NCBI GenBank assembly: GCA_001789205.1
Contig: MFYT01000015.1
Span: forward strand, 29,866 to 93,865
Length of the DNA stretch: 64,000 nucleotides
Direction of reading: 5' to 3'
DNA from: Candidatus Raymondbacteria bacterium RIFOXYA2_FULL_49_16
GTDB lineage: Bacteria; Fibrobacterota; OXYB2-FULL-49-7; XYB2-FULL-49-35
Made by a program: the position numbers and the translations under genes. Of this stretch, positions 60,849-64,000 are shown in pieces. Positions within the stretch are counted from its first letter, which is position 1. Each line of letters begins with the position of its first letter. The notes below the pieces were generated by a model that searched no databases, was not told the origin of the DNA, and saw only the letters and a program-made list of their open reading frames with translations.

Positions 60849-61199
60849 ATGGAAAAAAAAGAATGTATCGTTGAAACCGAAGAGCATGGTATGTACAGTC
60901 TCGTGAAAGTGGGCGGCTACCTTACGGCAAACAACGTGCTAAAGCTCCGCACCGCCTTTGAACAATCGGTCTCCATAGGGCATTCACGCATGGCAATTGA
61001 TCTCTCCCAGGTTGAGTTCATCGATTCCGTGGGCATTGGCCTTCTGGTCAATATCAAGCGGAAACTTGACGAAACCGAAGGCATGTTCGGTATTATCAAC
61101 CCAAGTAAGGTCGTGTCCGATGTTTTTGAGGTCTCACACACGGACAAGTATTTCCCCATTTATCTTGGTATTGAGGACCTCGATACCATTTTCGGCTGA
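60849..61199 (+). CDS. STAS-domain protein (anti-sigma factor antagonist type), first of two
   Basis: A 116-residue single STAS domain. YSLVKVGGYLTANNVLKLRTAFEQSV, then MAIDLSQVEFIDSVGIGLLVNIKRKL is the family core; the Ser in IDSVG is the site that anti-sigma kinases phosphorylate. It is a tandem paralogue of the next gene. GAGG precedes the start. No kinase or phosphatase partner lies in the window. Confidence 0.88.
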   Translation: MEKKECIVETEEHGMYSLVKVGGYLTANNVLKLRTAFEQSVSIGHSRMAIDLSQVEFIDSVGIGLLVNIKRKLDETEGMFGIINPSKVVSDVFEVSHTDKYFPIYLGIEDLDTIFG

Positions 61200-61208
61200 G
61201 GAGGCGCC

Positions 61209-61559
61209 ATGGCCGATTCACCTTTTGTACTGAAACCAGAGGAACGGGGGACCTACTATCTACTCACCATCAGCGGCCCCTTTACAGCCCACCATGTGCT
61301 TGCCGTGCGCAAGGCCTTTGAAGCGGCGCTCGCTATTGGCCACACGAAAATGGCCTTTAACCTCTCGGGCGTGGATTTTCTCGATTCCGTTGGCCTGGGA
61401 CTTCTTGTCAATATGAAGCGCAAACTCGACGCCGCGGCGGGCATGTTCGGCATCATAAATCCTAGCCAGGTAGTCATCGACATCCTCGATGTATCGAGCA
61501 CCGACCAATACCTTACGGTGTACCGGGATGTGAAAAATCCAGACACCGTATTCGACTGA
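61209..61559 (+). CDS. STAS-domain protein (anti-sigma factor antagonist type), second of two
   Basis: A 116-residue STAS protein, the same length as and clearly related to the one before. YLLTISGPFTAHHVLAVRKAFEAAL and MAFNLSGVDFLDSVGLGLLVNMKRKLDAAAGMFGIINPSQVV show the core with the phosphorylatable Ser in DSVG. Two paralogous antagonists nine bases apart suggest a partner-switching input with two outputs. The HemW-like gene follows 10 bp later. Confidence 0.88.
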   Translation: MADSPFVLKPEERGTYYLLTISGPFTAHHVLAVRKAFEAALAIGHTKMAFNLSGVDFLDSVGLGLLVNMKRKLDAAAGMFGIINPSQVVIDILDVSSTDQYLTVYRDVKNPDTVFD

Positions 61560-61569
61560 TTGTTCCTCT

Positions 61570-62739
61570 ATGAGCATTCTTACAGCGCTGACCGGCATAT
61601 TCAGACGTCAATCCTATCTGTCAAGCGATCATTATGGCCTTTATATCCACGTTCCTTTTTGCGCGCGAAAATGCGGATACTGTGATTTCTATTCCACGGA
61701 CGCTATTGCGCTGGCGCCTTTTTTTTTACGCGCGCTGAAAAAACAAATGGCCGCCGGCACCCCGGGATTTAAGCGCAGGCCCGCTGATACACTCTACATT
61801 GGCGGCGGCACGCCATCGCTCCTTGCCCCTGAGCAGATCGAGAAAATGGTACACATGGTCCGGAGATACTATGCTGTCGCCTCTGACGCGGAAACAACCA
61901 TTGAATGCAACCCCACTTCCGTGACGCTCGAAAAGGCGCAGGCGTGGAAACGGGCGGGAATAAACAGGGTAAGCCTGGGCGCCCAGTCCTTTAACGACGA
62001 TGATCTGCGTTTTCTCAACCGCCTTCATACGGCCGCCGATATTTTCAGAGCCATCGAACTTCTTGCAAAGGCCGGTTTTTCGAACATTAACCTTGATCTC
62101 ATGTTCGGCATGCCAGGACAGACCATGGCGCGATTCAAGCAGAACCTTACACTGGCCCTGTCGCTCAAGGTACCGCACCTTTCGGTTTACGGTCTCACAG
62201 TCGAACAAGGCACCCCCCTGCAAGAACGTCTCGACAAGGGTGAGTTTACACGCATCCACGATGAAATGTTTGAGGCCATGTTCCTGACCGCCCACATGAT
62301 GCTCTCGGAAAAAGGATATGGTCACTACGAAATCTCCAACTACGCGCGGCCCGGCTTCGAGTCTGTGCACAATCTCAACTGTTGGCGCGGTACCGATTAT
62401 ATTGGTTTTGGGCCCGCGGCGCATTCGCGCGTGGGCCTGCAGCGCTGGGCAGGGCCTGATACGGTCGAATCGTTCATTGCCAATCCCCTGACCCGTTCCT
62501 TTGACCATCAGGTAAGCGACGAGGAGGGCAGGCTTGAACAGATTATGCTGGGATTGCGCACCCAGGAGGGGATTTCACAGAGCGACCTGATCAGCGCCGA
62601 GAAAACGAGCGTGCTTTTAAGGCGGGGATTCGCGCAGCAGAACCTAAAACGGATCAGGCTTACCCCGCACGGCATGCTCTGTCTCGACAGCATCATACTT
62701 TTTCTGGAGGACAAACGGTGCTCGACCTTAAACGCGTGA
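61570..62739 (+). CDS. hemW: HemW-like radical SAM protein
   Basis: A 389-residue radical SAM protein of the HemN/HemW family. LYIHVPFCARKCGYCDFYS contains the cluster motif Cx3Cx2C and the family Y-x-H-x-P-F-C start, LYIGGGTPSLL follows, and ECNPTSVT, RVSLGAQSFNDDDL, LDLMFGMPGQT and YEISNYARPG are conserved. HemW proteins insert heme into other proteins and are often mis-annotated as coproporphyrinogen oxidase. The serS start lies within its last 22 bp. I find no ribosome-binding site of note. Confidence 0.85.
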   Translation: MSILTALTGIFRRQSYLSSDHYGLYIHVPFCARKCGYCDFYSTDAIALAPFFLRALKKQMAAGTPGFKRRPADTLYIGGGTPSLLAPEQIEKMVHMVRRYYAVASDAETTIECNPTSVTLEKAQAWKRAGINRVSLGAQSFNDDDLRFLNRLHTAADIFRAIELLAKAGFSNINLDLMFGMPGQTMARFKQNLTLALSLKVPHLSVYGLTVEQGTPLQERLDKGEFTRIHDEMFEAMFLTAHMMLSEKGYGHYEISNYARPGFESVHNLNCWRGTDYIGFGPAAHSRVGLQRWAGPDTVESFIANPLTRSFDHQVSDEEGRLEQIMLGLRTQEGISQSDLISAEKTSVLLRRGFAQQNLKRIRLTPHGMLCLDSIILFLEDKRCSTLNA

Positions 62740-63986
62740 GGGAAAACCCGGACCTTGTCAAAAAGGCCGTTGCTGAAAAGAACGAGAAGGCGGACATCGA
62801 CGCGGTATGTGCGCTTGACGACGAACGCAAGCGTATCATCGCTGAGGTAGAGACGCTTAAGGCCGAACGCAACAAGGGCTCAAAGGAAATAGGCCAAGCC
62901 AAGCGCGAAGGCAAAAACACCGACACAATCCAGGCGCGCATGAAGGAAAACGCTGACCGGATAAAAGAACTTGATCTGCGGCAGACCAATGTTGAAAAAG
63001 AGCTTCGCGGACACCTGCTCGCCATTCCCAATATGCCCCACGAATCAGCGCCGCAGGGAGCAAGCGCGGCCGGCAATGTTGTGGTGCGCACTTCGGGCGA
63101 GGTGACACAACTGCCCTTTGAGGCGAAGAACCACGTGGAGCTGAGTGAGACGCTTGATATTCTTGATTTCAAGCGAGGCGCAAAAATCGCGGGAAGCGGC
63201 TTTGTGGTGTACAAGGGCGCTGGTGCACTGCTCGAACGGGCGCTTATCAACTATTTCCTCGACACCAACACAGCGGCTGGCTATACGGAGATATTTCCGC
63301 CTTTCATGGTCACTCCCGATTGCGCCGAGGGCACGGGCCAGCTGCCCAAATCGCGCGACCAGATGTATTATGTGAACGAGGACGATCTTTTTCTTATTCC
63401 CACGGCTGAAGTGCCGGTCACTAATATCTACCGGGACGAGGTGCTCAATGGAAAAGACCTGCCCATAAACATGACCGCGTACTCAGCTTGTTTCCGGCGC
63501 GAGGCTGGCAGCTGGGGCAAGGACACGCGCGGGTTTTTGCGCGTGCACGAATTCAACAAGGTGGAGATGGTCAAGTTTACGGAGCCTGAAAAAAGCTACG
63601 AGGAGCACGAGAAGCTGGTGGTCAATGCTGAGGCGCTGCTCACGGGTCTTGGGCTTCCCTATCGAGTTCTTCTGTTGTGCAGGGGAGACATGAGTTTTGC
63701 CGCTGCCAAGTGTTACGATCTCGAAGTCTATGCGCAGGGAGAAAAACGGTGGCTTGAAGTATCATCGTGCAGCAATTTTGAGGATTTTCAGGCGCGACGC
63801 GCCAATATCCGCTACAGGAACAAAGAGGGCAAGGTGCAGTTTGTGCATACGCTCAACGGATCGGGCCTTGCCACTGCGCGTATTATCGTGGCCATTCTCG
63901 AAAACTACCAAAACGAGGACGGGTCAATCACGGTGCCGCAGGTGTTGCGGCCGTATATGCACGGGATGGAAAAGATTTCGAAGTGA
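62718..63986 (+). CDS. serS: Seryl-tRNA synthetase
   Basis: A 422-residue class II aminoacyl-tRNA synthetase that charges tRNA-Ser. The start MLDLKRVRENPDLVKKAV and the helical arm (residues about 30-100, coiled coil, contacts the long variable arm of tRNA-Ser) are typical. Motif 2 is ACFRREAGSWGKDTRGFLRVHEFNKVE, then LEVSSCSNFEDFQARRANIRYR and GLATARIIVAILENYQNEDGS (motif 3). The start is GTG with CTGGAGG in front, inside the end of the hemW-like gene. The stop TGA is followed by a run of C to the window edge. Confidence 0.95.
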   Translation: MLDLKRVRENPDLVKKAVAEKNEKADIDAVCALDDERKRIIAEVETLKAERNKGSKEIGQAKREGKNTDTIQARMKENADRIKELDLRQTNVEKELRGHLLAIPNMPHESAPQGASAAGNVVVRTSGEVTQLPFEAKNHVELSETLDILDFKRGAKIAGSGFVVYKGAGALLERALINYFLDTNTAAGYTEIFPPFMVTPDCAEGTGQLPKSRDQMYYVNEDDLFLIPTAEVPVTNIYRDEVLNGKDLPINMTAYSACFRREAGSWGKDTRGFLRVHEFNKVEMVKFTEPEKSYEEHEKLVVNAEALLTGLGLPYRVLLLCRGDMSFAAAKCYDLEVYAQGEKRWLEVSSCSNFEDFQARRANIRYRNKEGKVQFVHTLNGSGLATARIIVAILENYQNEDGSITVPQVLRPYMHGMEKISK

Positions 63987-64000
63987 TCCCCCCCCCCCCC
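63987..64000. other. C homopolymer after serS at the window edge
   Basis: T followed by 13 C directly after the serS stop codon. The combination TGATCCCCCC also occurs at the hydG stop, where it begins a long palindrome. A truncated element of the same sort or a sequence-end artefact are both possible. Confidence 0.4.

Noticed and set aside
1-64000. tRNA, rRNA or named riboswitch genes
   Set aside because: I looked in the gaps and found no cloverleaf or known riboswitch core; a covariance search would be needed to exclude them.

Overview
The window looks like a chromosomal piece of an anaerobic, fermentative bacterium of the Fibrobacterota (Fibrobacter / Chitinivibrionia side). The clues are a TIGR02147-type protein (a family first defined as a Fibrobacter paralogous family) overlapping a small lipoprotein gene, six secreted proteins that end in a type IX secretion (T9SS) sorting-domain-like tail (PNPF.., ISG+MV, PSG+Y, final K), and two [FeFe]-hydrogenase complexes with their maturases. 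Taxonomy is an inference from gene content; no rRNA is present and I saw no tRNA.

Layout. (1) 1-3.6 kb: the end of a zinc alcohol dehydrogenase, a lipoprotein plus TIGR02147 pair on the minus strand, and a secreted CnaB-repeat protein. (2) 3.6-12.5 kb: one tightly overlapping plus-strand operon for CDP-6-deoxyhexose synthesis (rfbF, rfbG, an epimerase/reductase) followed by an apparent synthase-dependent exopolysaccharide export set (TPR protein, membrane GT2 synthase, GH26-like hydrolase, beta-propeller, outer-membrane-barrel-like protein). (3) 12.7-25.7 kb: a redox-controlled hydrogenase operon: rex, a Cache-HAMP histidine kinase, a NuoE / NuoF-GltD fusion / HydA set, a second [2Fe-2S] protein / HydB / HydA / HydC set, and a lone response regulator. 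(4) 25.7-36.7 kb: a complete type I-C CRISPR-Cas locus on the minus strand (cas3-cas5-cas8c-cas7-cas4-cas1-cas2-array, 29 repeats). It carries two extra inserts at gene borders: a hicBA toxin-antitoxin pair in the opposite direction between cas7 and cas4, and a REP-associated tyrosine transposase (RAYT, HUH nuclease) gene overlapping cas1 and abutting cas4. (5) 36.7-42.7 kb: accessory genes (SWIM zinc finger, DUF6933-like, UPF0158-like, SEC-C) mixed with a second RAYT, its GTAG-footed palindromes, and an exact 492-bp tandem duplication of a RAYT remnant. (6) 42.7-48.3 kb: the hydrogenase maturation operon TM1266-like regulator, aspA, hydF, hydG, hydE, with a candidate attenuator in front and a hairpin that hides the hydE ribosome-binding site. 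(7) 48.3-56.5 kb: a GNAT gene, then four secreted T9SS-tail proteins, three of them paralogous alpha/beta hydrolases. (8) 56.9-64 kb: an IS30-type element with an internally shortened transposase, an SDR plus FAD-protein pair, two STAS proteins, a HemW-like radical SAM protein and serS.

How it works together. The hydrogenase operon and the distant maturation operon together make and mature two multimeric, probably electron-bifurcating [FeFe] hydrogenases under NADH/NAD+ control by Rex. The most unusual item is the RAYT gene placed between cas4 and cas1 as if it were part of the adaptation module, with other RAYT copies, remnants and palindromes nearby. HydG also carries an unexpected Cys-to-Gly change in the motif that holds its auxiliary iron-sulfur cluster.
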